Shown here one piece after another: positions 44,740 to 56,000 of a stretch of DNA of 64,000 nucleotides (the stretch's first letter is position 1; each line of letters begins with the position of its first letter). Position numbers and translations under genes: made by a program. Source of the DNA: Fagopyrum homotropicum (taxonomy: Eukaryota > Streptophyta > Magnoliopsida > Caryophyllales > Polygonaceae); assembly GCA_033239125.1 (NCBI GenBank), contig BSWB01000001.1, forward strand, positions 142,429,981 through 142,493,980, given 5' to 3'. The notes under the pieces are model-generated. The model saw only the letters and a list, made by a program, of their open reading frames with translations. It was not told the DNA's origin and made no database searches.

Positions 44740-45129
44740 ATACATTCTCACCCCCTCATAAAAATAAAATTAGTATGAGACTTGTTAATTTCACCCATAT
44801 TCTTCCACCCAAATTACATCAATTAAATCATTAAATCATCTAACCCTTCATCCAAATCAATATAACTAATCAATTAATTCATTCTATTTAGAATTACCAT
44901 TTTTTATAAAAATTATCCTTATTATTGTTAGGAGCTTCGTAATACGAAAAATTTTCGGTCCTTGGAGAATGATACGAGCTTCGGTTGAAGTCGTTCCAAT
45001 GAATCAAGTTCGAGTCAAAATTCGGTATGTTATAATTAATTTATCATTTATTTTTTCTATATTTTTCATCTTATACTTAGTATGATATTATTTCTATAGT
45101 TTTTATCTTATATTTTCATCTTATACTTA
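44740..45129. other. AT-rich intergenic stretch, no gene
   Basis: The phrase ATCAAGTTCGAGTCAAA occurs here (45003) and again at 45504, flanking the MITE. No coding signal. Confidence 0.4.
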
Positions 45130-45497
45130 GGTGTATTCAATCCAGACTTTTAAAGATTTTGATTGATTCTTAATAATTATAGAATTGGCAAATTCTCTGG
45201 GATATTTTAATTCTATGTAGAGTCAATACAGATTATGTGGAAATCTTATGTGTTGGGGGAAGATTTCTATGGACTTTAAGTATGTATAAAAGTAATGAAG
45301 AATCCTACAAAATCAATGAAATAATAGATTCTTTTAAAATCCACAAACTTTTAAATAGCATAGGAATTTTATGGAAAATTTTAAATCCTAATTGAATATG
45401 CAAATATTTATATCGACTTTTAAAAATCTATATTCAATACCCATAGACTTTTAAACTCCAAAAGATTCCTTTAAACTCTTAATTGAATACACCCCCC
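45130..45497. mobile_element. MITE with GGTGTATTCAAT terminal inverted repeats
   Basis: About 368 bp, AT-rich, with the left end GGTGTATTCAATCCAGAC and the right end ATTGAATACACC in inverse orientation. The base triplet TTA precedes the left end, but no clear partner follows the C-run on the right. Non-coding. Confidence 0.65.
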
Positions 45498-45626
45498 GAG
45501 TATAATCAAGTTCGAGTCAAACAATGAAACTAGAAACAATTGTTATGAACAACATGGAAAAAGCAGTGGTGGTTCATGGTACGGGAAGCATATGCAAATG
45601 CAACTAAGTTGAATATCACCGGCCTT

Positions 45627-45717
45627 CGAGGGAACTTAAAACCCGCAAAATGGTCAAAAGTAGGAAATGTAGCTACTCTTTGCGAGCATATATCTCCCCT
45701 CTTGGAATTCATTTAGG
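45627..45717 (-). pseudogene. Decayed copy of the NO VEIN-like terminal exon and 3'-UTR
   Basis: Aligns with 31928-32012 at roughly 85% by eye: GGAACTTAAAACCCGCAAAA, then TGGTCRAAAGYAGGAAA, then the CTACTC stop region and GGARTTCATTTAG. Same strand as the intact gene. The match stops abruptly at 45717, where the TIR-like end of the next element starts. This indicates a former tandem paralogue whose body is lost. Confidence 0.75.
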
Positions 45718-47174
45718 TGCCATTTGGCATGGAGATTAAGCAAGCTTATTGTAGCTAATGGGAGCTTCAATTTTCACTGTACATATAATACACTTGTTTG
45801 GGAGTCATTATTGATGCTAGATGAAGGAGCCAAAATAAGCTTATTAAAGCTGAAGAAATCCACATTTCCATCAACTCTCCATTGCAAGCTTATGGGAGCT
45901 AAAGGAGCTGATGAATTTTATGATTTTCAAAATACCCTCCGGCTTTTTGTTTCTTGAAACTCCTCCAGCCACACAGTGAGCTTCGTCGATGGACATGTAA
46001 ATCAATCTCTCATATCTTCTTTCTCTCTTCTTTTCTTCTTCGATTGTTCCTGTTTTGAAGGATTTTCTATTCTTCTTCAAAGTTCGTCTATTTCACTTAA
46101 AACCTAAAATTAAGTAACCCGAAACCTATTTTTTTAGGTAACCCTAAATCTTGCTTCTACTACTTTGTTGATTCTCAATGCGAAACTCTATATGTCCCGT
46201 TGTTGAAAAATTGAAATTTTTACAACCAAGTGCAACCTTCATCAACTTCAATGACATGTAACAATCTTGCCCTGCCCTCGATTGATTTCACTTACAACCT
46301 TTGTTAGAGTTTTAACGAAGCTGAAGCTTCCTTTACTGGCCTTGTTTATTCATAGAACTTGTGTTTGAGGGTTTTGCTGGCTTGGTTCCCACCTATTTAT
46401 TATTAGCATGAACATACTAGACATAAATTTTTGTTCATTTCCCTTCTACCTTTGCCCTTTGTGAAAGGTTCTTTGTCGATTTTCCTTGTTGATTACCACC
46501 TATTTAGCATAGATTTTCTTTGTTGGTTCCCACCTTTGTTGGCCTTGTTTGCATAGTTCACAAGTTGAATGAAGGTTGAGAATGAATTGTTGTTGATTTG
46601 TTGAGAAGATGAATAAATTAGTAGGTTGAAAGAAATGACGTTGATTGTAATATTCATTGAACATACTTAACAGATTAAGGTTGATTTGGTGAGAAGATGA
46701 ATGAATTACTTTTGATTTATTATTGACTGAACATTTTTGTTTTGGATTAATCAAGTAGTTAGCCTGGTTTGCACATAGTTGACAGTTAGTCTGGTTCATC
46801 TCTAGTCCTTTCATGATCTAAAATGTTTCTAGCCTCTTTGACATAGGTATATATTTATGTAATGAAACCTAAACATTTGTTGTTTATGATCCAAAATATC
46901 AGCATATGTATCATCACTTTCATCAACCATTCGAATTCTTTACAATGGTTGTAGCCTACAGATTATTTGAAGTGTCTTGCTTACCATGACTACATATGTA
47001 AGCAAGTAGAAGGTGAGAAGGTGAGACGGTGAGAACCCTAAGTACTATTTTTTAGGAATTTGTTAAATGGTTGTGAAAGACAGAAGATAGTTTCAATAAG
47101 GGGTAGGTAGGTTTATTGGTTGTCTTTAGGTTCTGAACTCTTTTTAGTAATGTGGTCCATTTGTTGTACTGCAG
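45718..47174 (+). other. Leader region of ORF B, no gene
   Basis: TIR-like end, pyrimidine-rich TCTTTCTCTCTTCTTTTC leader near 46019-46040, then AT-rich intron-like sequence ending in the acceptor TTGTACTGCAG at 47174. No ORF is supportable. Confidence 0.45.
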
Positions 47175-47505
47175 AGAACATGAATTTCGATACAAGTGAG
47201 CAACTAGTTGGTGGCTACTATGCATCATAGGGTTGGGGTTCTGAGAGTTCCTCTACTACTAGTAGATCAACAGACCCTGAATATCGTGTACATTTATGAT
47301 ATCTAAAATTTTATAAGACAAAAAATAAGAATTATTAATGTGATTCTTCTGTGCCTTTTATAAATTAAAGATATTACTTCAAGACATTGAGAACTCGTTG
47401 ATAAAAGAGCATTCAACCAACCCGGAGGTGCGTACTATACAAGAGATAGCACGTGATTTGAGGGAGCATTTAGCAACAGTGCAAGATGACCTTGACACAG
47501 CTCAT

Positions 47506-49028
47506 TGACTGAAGGTATTTCTATGGTCGTCTATACCCAATCAGAAGTAAATCCCGACTTAGCACTTAAACAAGTATAGTGGTTAAGTAAGGGTCGAACC
47601 CAAGAGAGTTAAGGTGTTTTATTAGATGCAATTATCGATTATAGTAACAAGTAACAAAGGGGGGGGGTTGGTTGAATTGATGCACACAAAAACTTATGAA
47701 AACGATTAATGCGACAAGTAAGACAATGATGGGTGAATCTACACTAGGTTGATTATAAGCATGCAATTGCTACTTTGGTGAGTTCCTTTTACAAGTTTTC
47801 AAGTAATCTCCTGTCTTGATCATATATATGTGTTGAGCCAACCGGCATCAACACAACTTAGCAGGTTAGTGTTCCGTAAACCTACAAGAGCAAATAACAA
47901 GTTAGCTTTCAAACAAAGACTAAGGGATATAAAGAGAAGATTAAAACCGTTAAACTTATCTTTATATTTGTGTTCCTTTTCTTTAAGTAATTACAACCCG
48001 TTATTACTTAAAGTTACTACTAGATTAAAGACCCGAACCCGGAACCTATTAATCCTAGTTATTTGCATGCACTTTAGAACTTAAGGTGATCAATATCAAG
48101 TAATAGTAAAACATGCAATTAGACAATGGAGACCAAGGAAACACAAAGGATTACTGAATAAAAACTTATATTAAAGAAAACTTACAACCAAAGTAACAAC
48201 GTAGCTTCAAACCAACCCAATGTAGCAAGAGAGTTAGCAACTCATTACAAAGGAAGCAAGATAATCTAAGTGGATAATTTGTTGACTAACAAGATGGATG
48301 ATTCTAGCAATCAACCAAGGACTATTTATACTACAAAAGACACTAAATAGGAGTAAATGGCCGGCCCAAAACAGCCACCTTTAATGCCATAAAGGTGGTG
48401 TAAACAGCCGGAGTAAAGCTTCTGACGTTAAACCGCAGGGGCGGCCTTCAGCTTCGCAGGGGCGGTGAAGGCAAAAACGCTTGATCTTCTTCATGGCCGT
48501 AGGGGCGGCTAGGCAATTCCGCAAGGGCGGATCTTTAATCCTCTTCAAACGTCTGACCCTTCAACTTCTTGTCATTTCTGATGCCAAGCCGCCGGGGCGT
48601 CCCTATGTCAACGCAGGGGCGGTGACACAGCCTCTTCGTCTTCCAGCTCCCAGGTTGAGGCGCAGGCAGGGGCGCAGTGGAAGGCGCAGGGGAGCTGGTC
48701 TTCGTTTCTTCAGGGCAAGTCACCGCAGGGGCGCCAAGGAGTGGTGTAGGGGCGCTGATACACTTCATGGCCGGCGCTGGCGAAGGCGCAGGGAGCGCTC
48801 CGGTGTAAGGCATCACCGGCAGGGGCGGTGACAAGGCTCCGCTGGGGCGGTGAGGCAATAGAAGCTTTGCTTCGTGAACGATCTTCACTCCTAAGTGCTT
48901 ATAACTCCTTCCTTAGCTTTTTTTAGTCTTCTTCTTCTGGACCAAGGAGTTAGTAGCATAAACCGATACAAATGCAATAAAAAGACTCTAAAAACTATCC
49001 TAAATGATAGTGATTCTATCACCTATCA
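47506..49028 (+). mobile_element. Solo LTR inserted in ORF B, 5-bp target duplication
   Basis: 1523 bp from TGACTGAAGG to CACCTATCA, with exact CTCAT copies at 47501-47505 and 49029-49033. TG...CA ends plus a 5-bp duplication and no internal coding region define a solo LTR left by LTR-LTR recombination. It includes a T-arm-like GGGTCGAACCC near 47587 and a G-rich repeat block at 48430-48880. The orientation is arbitrary because there is no PBS or PPT; the plus call is only a convention. Confidence 0.85.
48430..48880 (+). repeat. Degenerate GCAGGGGCGGT repeat cluster inside the solo LTR
   Basis: About a dozen copies of a core close to CGCAGGGGCGGTGA in 450 bp, an island of high GC in AT-rich DNA. 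The open frames it generates (48481-48831 plus, 48535-48888 minus) are low-complexity Arg/Gly or Pro/Ala strings and not genes. Confidence 0.8.
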
Positions 49029-49563
49029 CTCATCGACACATTCAGTATGCAGAGGAGGCAAGCAAACATTACAACAGAGAAATCAACCGCTTGATCGAGC
49101 ATCAGACTGCTCTGCAAGTATCAAACATTCGGTTGTCTCTTGAACTCGACCAATGCAAGATCTTTGGTACAAAACATGCACTATCCGCTAGACGTCTCTA
49201 CAAATGCCTATTGGTTGCTTGTTTTTTGCTTCTGCTATACGTAGCTCATGATATTATGTTTTAGGAGTTACTTCTGCTAGTTGAACATCTCATGTGTATT
49301 TGAAGCTTATTCCAACTTAATTAATGTTGTTTTTATTATGCTTGACTGATAAGACACACCTTTTGGTTTTATTGTATCTCTGAAATGTTGACAGACAAAT
49401 GTGTATGCTTGTTAGGGTCTTTCAATGTCTTAAATGTGTTTCCTTGATTGTGTTAAACATGCTTGATATTTAAAACGTGTTAATGCTTGTTATGAAAGAA
49501 ACTTAACTTAGCATAAAACATGGATACAAATACTTGATATTTAAAACAAACACGATATCACAA

Positions 49564-49738
49564 GGACCACATCCCTTTTAACTACATGATTTAGGAAACA
49601 CCTCATATCAACCACAACCCTTTTATCTACATAGCTTAGGAAATACCTCATATCAACCACAATCCTTCTAACTACATGGTTTAGGAAACACCTCACAACA
49701 ACCACAAGCCCTCTAACTTCATGGTTTAGGAAACACAA
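49564..49738 (-). repeat. Tandem repeat, ~3.8 copies of a 45-bp unit
   Basis: CTACAT...TTAGGAAACACCTCA units start at 49582, 49627, 49672 and 49717. The exact multiple of three gives a 15-residue repeat on the minus strand (CFLNHVV+R...VVDMR), open at 49541-49762. Without other coding signals I treat it as a minisatellite, possibly 3'-UTR of ORF B. Confidence 0.9.
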
Positions 49739-49880
49739 ATAGACATTTAAACATAACAACATTCATGTTACATAAACACATGTGCACACCACTTCTCCAC
49801 GTTGACATTCATTTGTTTGCGACGGAAAATTTGAGAACAATGATAGTCCTACATTAAAGTTAGATAACGCAAACTGTATA

Positions 49881-50200
49881 TCATATATATACACATATGT
49901 TGTTTATAAATAAAAAATTCAGAGTGCATAAACTTTGAACAAGTGAAGAACAACTAAGCGTAATATTATTTGTAAACCAAGAATCCGAGATTTGGACCTC
50001 TCTTGTGTCAAGGTTAAAAGCAACACCGGAAGCATGGAGAAGTGTTCTCCAAATTCCGAACTCTTTTTTCAACAAAGAAAACCTGGCACGATGTCTCACC
50101 GGAGGAACATAAGTTCCAGCTCTCCTACCAAATTCAACAACAAGTATTCCCTAATTATAACAATCCTTTTGGAAATCCTCCTCCCTATCATCAGTGTCGA
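49881..50200 (-). pseudogene. Myb/SANT-like domain fragment convergent with ORF B
   Basis: Minus-strand residues KKEFGIWRTLLHASGVAF then REVQISDSWF match the second half of the trihelix/Myb_DNA-bind_3 pattern. The corresponding blocks in copy 2 are GLGWDEKTRMITTSNEWW and in copy 1 a block ending PEWW. The upstream part is out of frame or missing. It is a decayed ORF1-type gene of a Harbinger-like element. Confidence 0.5.
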
Positions 50201-50250
50201 CACATATCTCCAACAAGACTATTGAACTTGCATCATTCCATTTGTAGTTA

Positions 50251-51150
50251 GATGGTGAAGGCATTATATGCTTTTCCTAATTGACTAGAAACAAAGCATA
50301 CACAATTTATAGTGGGATATAATTTTTGTTTTACTCGTTACTATCACAAACTATAATGGTGTATAGTTCCACTGTAATGTTGTACAATTCCACTACTTGA
50401 TGTTTTTTGGTGTCAATGAAGTGGTGTGCAGTTCCATTGCTTTTTATAAGCTTTTTCTATTACTCAAAAAATGACAATTCATAAGTAGCTACTGCTTGTA
50501 ACCCTATTTACATTGCTTTGACAATTAAACATCAAAAAAGGACAATTGACAAGTACTTCAGTAGTTGTGCATTCAATACTTATTATCAGTCAATTTGTTT
50601 CATCATCTGCCCTTGGACTTAGCTGGTAGTTTTGCAAGATGAAATCTTTAATAAATTTTGAACATAGCTGGTACTTCTTGCTAATGTGTTATTGTGTAGC
50701 TGATTGTTGTGTCATTTTCTAGATCTTTTGTGCAGCTAATAAATAGTTCTCCATGTGAAAGACTATGAATTGATGTCTGTCTAATTTTTGTGCTTATTAT
50801 TGATAATTACTTCCATCATTACTAAAAATATGTTGTCCATGTCAAAGGTTGTGAATTGTTTGTGAATTTCTATTGACAGTTGTTTCCATCTTTGGTATAG
50901 CTGGGAGACACGAGGAGGCTCTATAAATATATCACCACATTATTGAGAGTGTAAGTGAATCCAAAAATTATCTACTCATACAGAATACAAATAAAGCAGA
51001 ATTGTCCATGAGAAATGATGGAAATTTAGGTTTGTGGTGTCTCATTTATTAACAAAGTTTGTAATTTACACTCCCTAGCATATACCTTATATTGAAGATA
51101 GGCATATATCATATTGTTTTGTGCAGAAAATCTCATGGACAACTAATTTT
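50251..51150. other. AT-rich stretch without gene
   Basis: Short phrases recur (GTGTATAGTTCCACTG/GTGTGCAGTTCCATTG; GACAATTGACA). No ORF or RNA gene is seen. Confidence 0.4.
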
Positions 51151-51690
51151 TAAGCTTGTATCATATTGTTTTGTCCAGGTGACTGATTCAGAACATGAGC
51201 ACATTCGGCCACTGACTTAAATCTCTTATTCAACGCATGGTGACATGAGCTTGCATCATCAATTTTCTATCTTTTAAGCTTGCATCATGAACTGTGTTTG
51301 TGCAGCTGACTAATTGTTAAGCTTGTGTCATATTCTATTGCGTAGCTGACTGATTCTGAACATGAGCACATTCATCCACTAACTTCAATCTCTTATTCAG
51401 ATCACGGTGGCATTAGCTTGCATTATTAACTGTCTAATTTTTAAGCTTTACATCATGAACTGTGTTTGTGCAGCTAAATAAATTTTAAGCTTGTATTATA
51501 TTGTTTTGTGCAGCTGACTGATTTTAAACATGAGTGCATTCAGCCACTGACTTCAATCTCTTATTCAGATCATGTTCACATGAGCTTGCATCATTAATTG
51601 TCTAATTTTTAAGCTTGCATCATGAACTGTGTTTGTGTAGCTGACTAATTTTTAAGCTTGCATCATAAATTGTCTATGTGCAGCTGCCTC
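51150..51690 (+). repeat. Tandem repeat, ~3 copies of a 167-168-bp unit
   Basis: GACTGATTYWGAACATGAGC starts at 51181, 51348 and 51516, each followed by CTTCAATCTCTTATTCA-type sequence, GAGCTTGCATCATNAA and TTTTAAGCTTG. About 85-90% alike by eye. The unit length is close to plant satellite monomers, but only three copies are present. Confidence 0.85.
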
Positions 51691-52097
51691 ATTTCCTTGT
51701 GCAGCTAGTGCAAAATGTCATCCTATACTCAGCTCATGTTGACAGAAACCAAAATGTGGAACCATAAACCATTTCAGATCATCATGTGTGACATAAACCA
51801 TTTTTGAAAATTATGACAATTGACAGAACACATGTTAGATCATGTCGACAAATCATTTTGACAACAAATATTGGATCATGATGACTAATTACATAAAGCA
51901 TTTTACATTATGTTGTAACTTTAGTTTGGATTCATTACAAACATGATATGTATCCATCTACCGATCCATTCCCCCATTGTGGCCTTTTGTGCTTCCAAGT
52001 CGTCGCTTAGGATTTGACCTTGATCTATCCATCTACCGATCTATTCTCCCATTGAATCATCTTCTTTCCATTTTCCTTTCTATTTGTTGTTTTTTCT

Positions 52098-52530
52098 CAC
52101 TACAAAAAATAATTCGATTAGCCATGGATGTTGGCGACGACAGGAAAGCTATTTGCCGACGCCAACCATAAACGGCGACGACTTGGCGATGACGGAAAGA
52201 GGCGAAGCCAGAATAGGTGACGCAAATTTTTTTGCCACGGTATGTTCTCGTCGCTAACATATTTTGCGACAGCTACACGACAGATGGTAACCGTCGCAAA
52301 TAGTTTCGCGTCGGCAAAGCCGTCACCATCTAGTGTGCCGTAAACTGTAAAATTGGTGCGGAATTTTGATATTTGGCAACGGCAGTAGCCGTCGCAAAAT
52401 TTAAATTTGGTGGGAAAACTTGTATTTTTAGCGACGGCAAGGATTTGTTGCAATTTGTTAAAAATGTTTTTAAAATATTAATCTTTGGCAACAGTTAAAT
52501 GCCGTGGCAAACTGTAAATTTAGTGGTAAA
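52098..52530 (+). mobile_element. Terminus of a CACTA (En/Spm-like) transposon
   Basis: Starts CACTACAAAAAATAATTCG, the classic CACTA TIR. It is followed by a sub-terminal region dense in GCGACGG/CCGTCGC motifs in both orientations (52130-52450), where CACTA transposase accessory protein binds. The preceding TCT would be the 3-bp target duplication. No opposite end (TTTTTTGTAGTG) was found to the right within the window, so the element is truncated or longer than expected. Confidence 0.8.
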
Positions 52531-52758
52531 GTTCTACTACAGCCTGTAAAAATATACCACAACTTGAATTATCTGAAAACATTTAAATGACCGCATCAAG
52601 CTGCAACGACAATTTTCATAAACCAAAAGAGTGTATTTAACATTCAAAACAAATAAAATAGGTGTAAAGAAGTTCACAATCTGAAAGTACATAATCGAGA
52701 TGTCCTTCATCTTTAACAAAGTGGTTATAAAATTCACAATCACACACACTTCCACATT

Positions 52759-53095
52759 CTAAACATCTTCTACTTGGACAAATTCTTCATCATCTACCTC
52801 ATTTCCGTTAATTGGTTCCTTTTCTGATGCTACCTGGTCTCCATCTCCAATAGACTCTTTTCGATATGCACTAGTTGCAATCTATAAGATATAAAATAAT
52901 AACTTCAGTTTAGGTGAGGAAAATTTACAGTAATGAAGTCTTATGGACTTAGGTGAGCATTTAATACATGAACATGAAAATTTTAAAGTAATCAAAGATT
53001 TAGATTACCAAAACTAACCTAGTGAATGCAAGCTTCTCCCTTCGTGTGAGATGAAAATATCAAATCACCACAACCAAATAGTACTCCTCGAGGAA
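52759..53095 (-). pseudogene. Two-exon C-terminal gene fragment, unrecognised
   Basis: Exon 53019-53095 is bounded by CTGCAG/ and AG/GTTAGT and encodes PRGVLFGCGDLIFSSHT and a short continuation. Exon 52759-52881, after acceptor TCTTATAG/, encodes IATSAYRKESIGDGDQV, then an acidic tail ending EEFVQVEDV and TAG. The codon just before the donor is TAG, so the join contains a stop. The splice sites and consistent frame argue for a real gene fragment. I do not recognise the family; it may have been captured by the CACTA element. Confidence 0.4.
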
Positions 53096-56000
53096 CTGCA
53101 GACATGAAAGATCAAGTCAGAAACTAGATAAATCTCTTGCAGTTCACATAAATGCACAACATCTTAATGAGGGATCTAAGACTCACAATTTAACAAAGAA
53201 TAACATACCATTGATGATATAAAACTAAAAAAGACCATAAGCTTACTTGGACAAAGGATAAAAGGACAGGTGAACACTGTCTCACTAATATAAGCATTTT
53301 CTTGTCCAAGTTCCGAATTCCACCAAACTGAAGTTAGAATGAAGTTTAACTCCATATTTACGAAAAACAACATAAACTTATCGGAAGTAGGAAAACGCCA
53401 ACATCTTGGAGAATTGGCCTGAGTCAATGTACGTAATGAACACCTCGAACAGTAAGTCCGTGAATATACTGCAATCTTAAAACATTTTACTTAGGTAACA
53501 CTAGCCTTGACCCATTAGAACTAAATGACTAATTAATATAAAACTACATGCCTCCCAGTTTCAAATACTATTCAATGGTAGCATTGAACAATTTACAAAC
53601 ATGTAACTCATGAATCTACTAAAAAACATACCTGACAAACAATGCGTGATAAGAACATACTTGACAAACAATAGCAGCAAGAAGATACTTCCATTTTTCA
53701 AAGAGCAGCTGAATTTCGGTAGATATTTCGGCACAAAATCTCTTCCATAGGTTCAACCAATACACAAGAAACAAAACAAATAAACAAAAAACCCACAAGA
53801 GAGGGACATAACTTTGTACAGTATTCGAGAAAATGAAGAGGAGAAGAATCAAACAAAAAAAGAAACCTCTAAAGCTTCACGATGAATGTAAAACAACATT
53901 TTCTCTTCGATAATCATCATTACCCACCATTTACTTCAAAAATGAACGGGTAAACCCACCATCATCAATTGAAAACCGTATATTTCAGGTAAACATACCA
54001 TCATCAACAGAACTTTATGTTTCTACTCCATCTTTCTATTTCACTTTTACTATTTGACCCCATTGGGTTTGCTGATTTTCAACTTCGGTTCCAAAATTCC
54101 TGCTAGAAGAAAATATAATGAAAAATTGTTTAAGAATTTGTAGCATTAAGCAACAAGCTGATTAAAGTTCAGAAAATAAAATGATGAGAATTAGAGGAGC
54201 ACGCATGGGGAGACCTGCTTTCCACCATATACTCCCTTTGCCAAGGGATTTACAGCCCAATATCGACCCCAACACGACTTGTGGGATGGAACCCGACTAC
54301 TCTTCCCTCAAATGAAAGAACTACCTAGCATGAACACATTACCCAAGACCTGACTTATAAGGCTTTAACAATCACCTAGGAAGCAAATCATTTCCTTCAA
54401 TAAAATATCAAGTTATTGGCAAATTGATCGGCTACAAACTGAAGAGTTAAGGTTTCACATGAACACCAAATAGTTTCTACTTATTTGGTCAGTGAAGGTT
54501 TCAATAGAACCCTTAAAATTATAACATGTTAAGGGCAATGTGTAATTGTGTATCAAACAATTTCTACTTATTTGTTAAAAAAGCTCAGTAGGTGAAGATA
54601 ACAAAGAGGAAATTTTATTCAATAGGTGTCAAGTATCACAATTAGAAGAAACGGAAATAGAACTACCAACCAAAATGAACAACAAAATCGAATTTCAAGA
54701 TCCAACTAAAACATGATTATCAAACAAATCACATAATCGATAATCTCAATTGATAAAAATAAATAAATTTTATAAGCCAATCCATCCTTTGAGGAACAAA
54801 AAACCAAATCGAATAAAGTACTTGTAGAGTTCAATCAAACAAATTCAACAAGAACCCGCACAAATCAAGGCAACAATAAAATCAAATTAGGGTTCTAACC
54901 AAAGTTAATGATAATTATAGTCAGTCAACTATGAAACAAGATATTTTATGTAAAACAATTCCAAAGTAATGATATATTTGTTATTTTGTATGTTTAAATT
55001 ACTGTGCAATTGTGATATGCTTAACAATGATATGTTTGATGTTCAGTTTTGCCAAATAATGTGGTGTTTAGCTTTTGACCAATTTTTGCTTAACCATGTG
55101 ATCATGAAATGTCTACAAATGAAGGAAACGAATTTTTTTAATTTTTTTTGCAAACCGTGAACTGTCTACAGGAAAATGCTGTCAATACCTGGTTTCCTAG
55201 AGAAGAATGCGTTGATGATCGATGCATTGAATCTGGTCATTTTCTTCTTCATCATTTCGTCTAACACGTGGTGTGCGTCTGCTGACTTTGTTGAAAACCA
55301 AAATCAGAAGAAGATACCTCTAAATTCCAGTGATAGAAGACCGAAAACCTAGAACTATTTTATTTGGTCAAGAAAAAATGAAAAGCCAGATTATTGTAAC
55401 AACATAAGAGGAATGAGCTTTGACACTACTAGGATTATGACAAGCTCCAGTTGACTTAGTAGGTTTGCAATCAGCACTATGGCAACAAGCAAAATCAAGG
55501 CTTTCTAAAGAGCAGCATCAAACCCATATTTGCACACACACCAAGCTGCACCTTTAGATACTGCAATTAGAATGGAATGAACAAAAGAGAATACAAGTGT
55601 ACATAAACTTTCTTTGGAAGTGCATGTTATTAATAACTTACTGTTAATGTATTTTTTCAAAATATTGGACAAAGCCAGCAACCAAATGTTATAAAGTTTT
55701 TTCAAAATATAGATGTGCAAGAGAGAACTTCCATAAAATATTATGTACAACATACGAGAAAACTGATGCAAAAAGAACCACCTGATCCCAGCAGAAATCA
55801 AAATGAATTATTAATAACAAATACTACCTTGACATTACTACATAACCCAAGAATCTCAATCAAGATCCAAAAGTCACCCACATAATGAATATATAACTTG
55901 AATTCAAGGACAAATGACTCCCATTTGCATTGCTTCATAGCTTAAAACAAAAATACTTAGCCTAACCTAACTTATATGCATCGTATCATCCTTTCAACTT

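Larger units (their letters stand above)
47180..49264 (+). pseudogene. Coiled-coil protein with C-terminal transmembrane tail (ORF B), split by a solo LTR
   Basis: Exon 1 is 47180-47287 (ATG six bases after an acceptor), the intron 47288-47370, and exon 2 is 47371-47505 continuing at 49034-49264. Removing the LTR and one duplicated CTCAT restores frame, giving 157 residues. The N-terminus is Ser/Thr-rich, followed by about 85 residues of charged helix (VRTIQEIARDLREHLATVQ...; EEASKHYNREINRLIEHQ) and a hydrophobic tail (CLLVACFLLLLYVAHDIMF). Exon 1 has an in-frame TAG at 47228-47230. Family not recognised. The layout matches ORF A and ORF C without clear sequence identity. Confidence 0.6.
45718..50250 (+). 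mobile_element. TIR-type element remnant with ORF B and a convergent Myb/SANT fragment
   Basis: Starts GGTGCCATTTGGCATGGAGA (45717 on), resembling the GGGTGTGTTTGGCACTAGGA end at 27486. It carries ORF B facing inward (47180-49264) and a minus-strand Myb/SANT-like fragment (49881-50200). No transposase is visible and the right end was not found. Superfamily assignment (Harbinger-like) is inferred. Confidence 0.4.

Noticed and set aside
47580..47600. tRNA-like motif GGGTCGAACCC
   Set aside because: Resembles a T-arm/B-box, but no acceptor, D-arm or anticodon arm can be drawn around it; it is part of the solo LTR.
48481..48888. Arg/Gly-rich and Pro/Ala-rich frames on opposite strands
   Set aside because: Generated by the GCAGGGGCGG repeats within the solo LTR.
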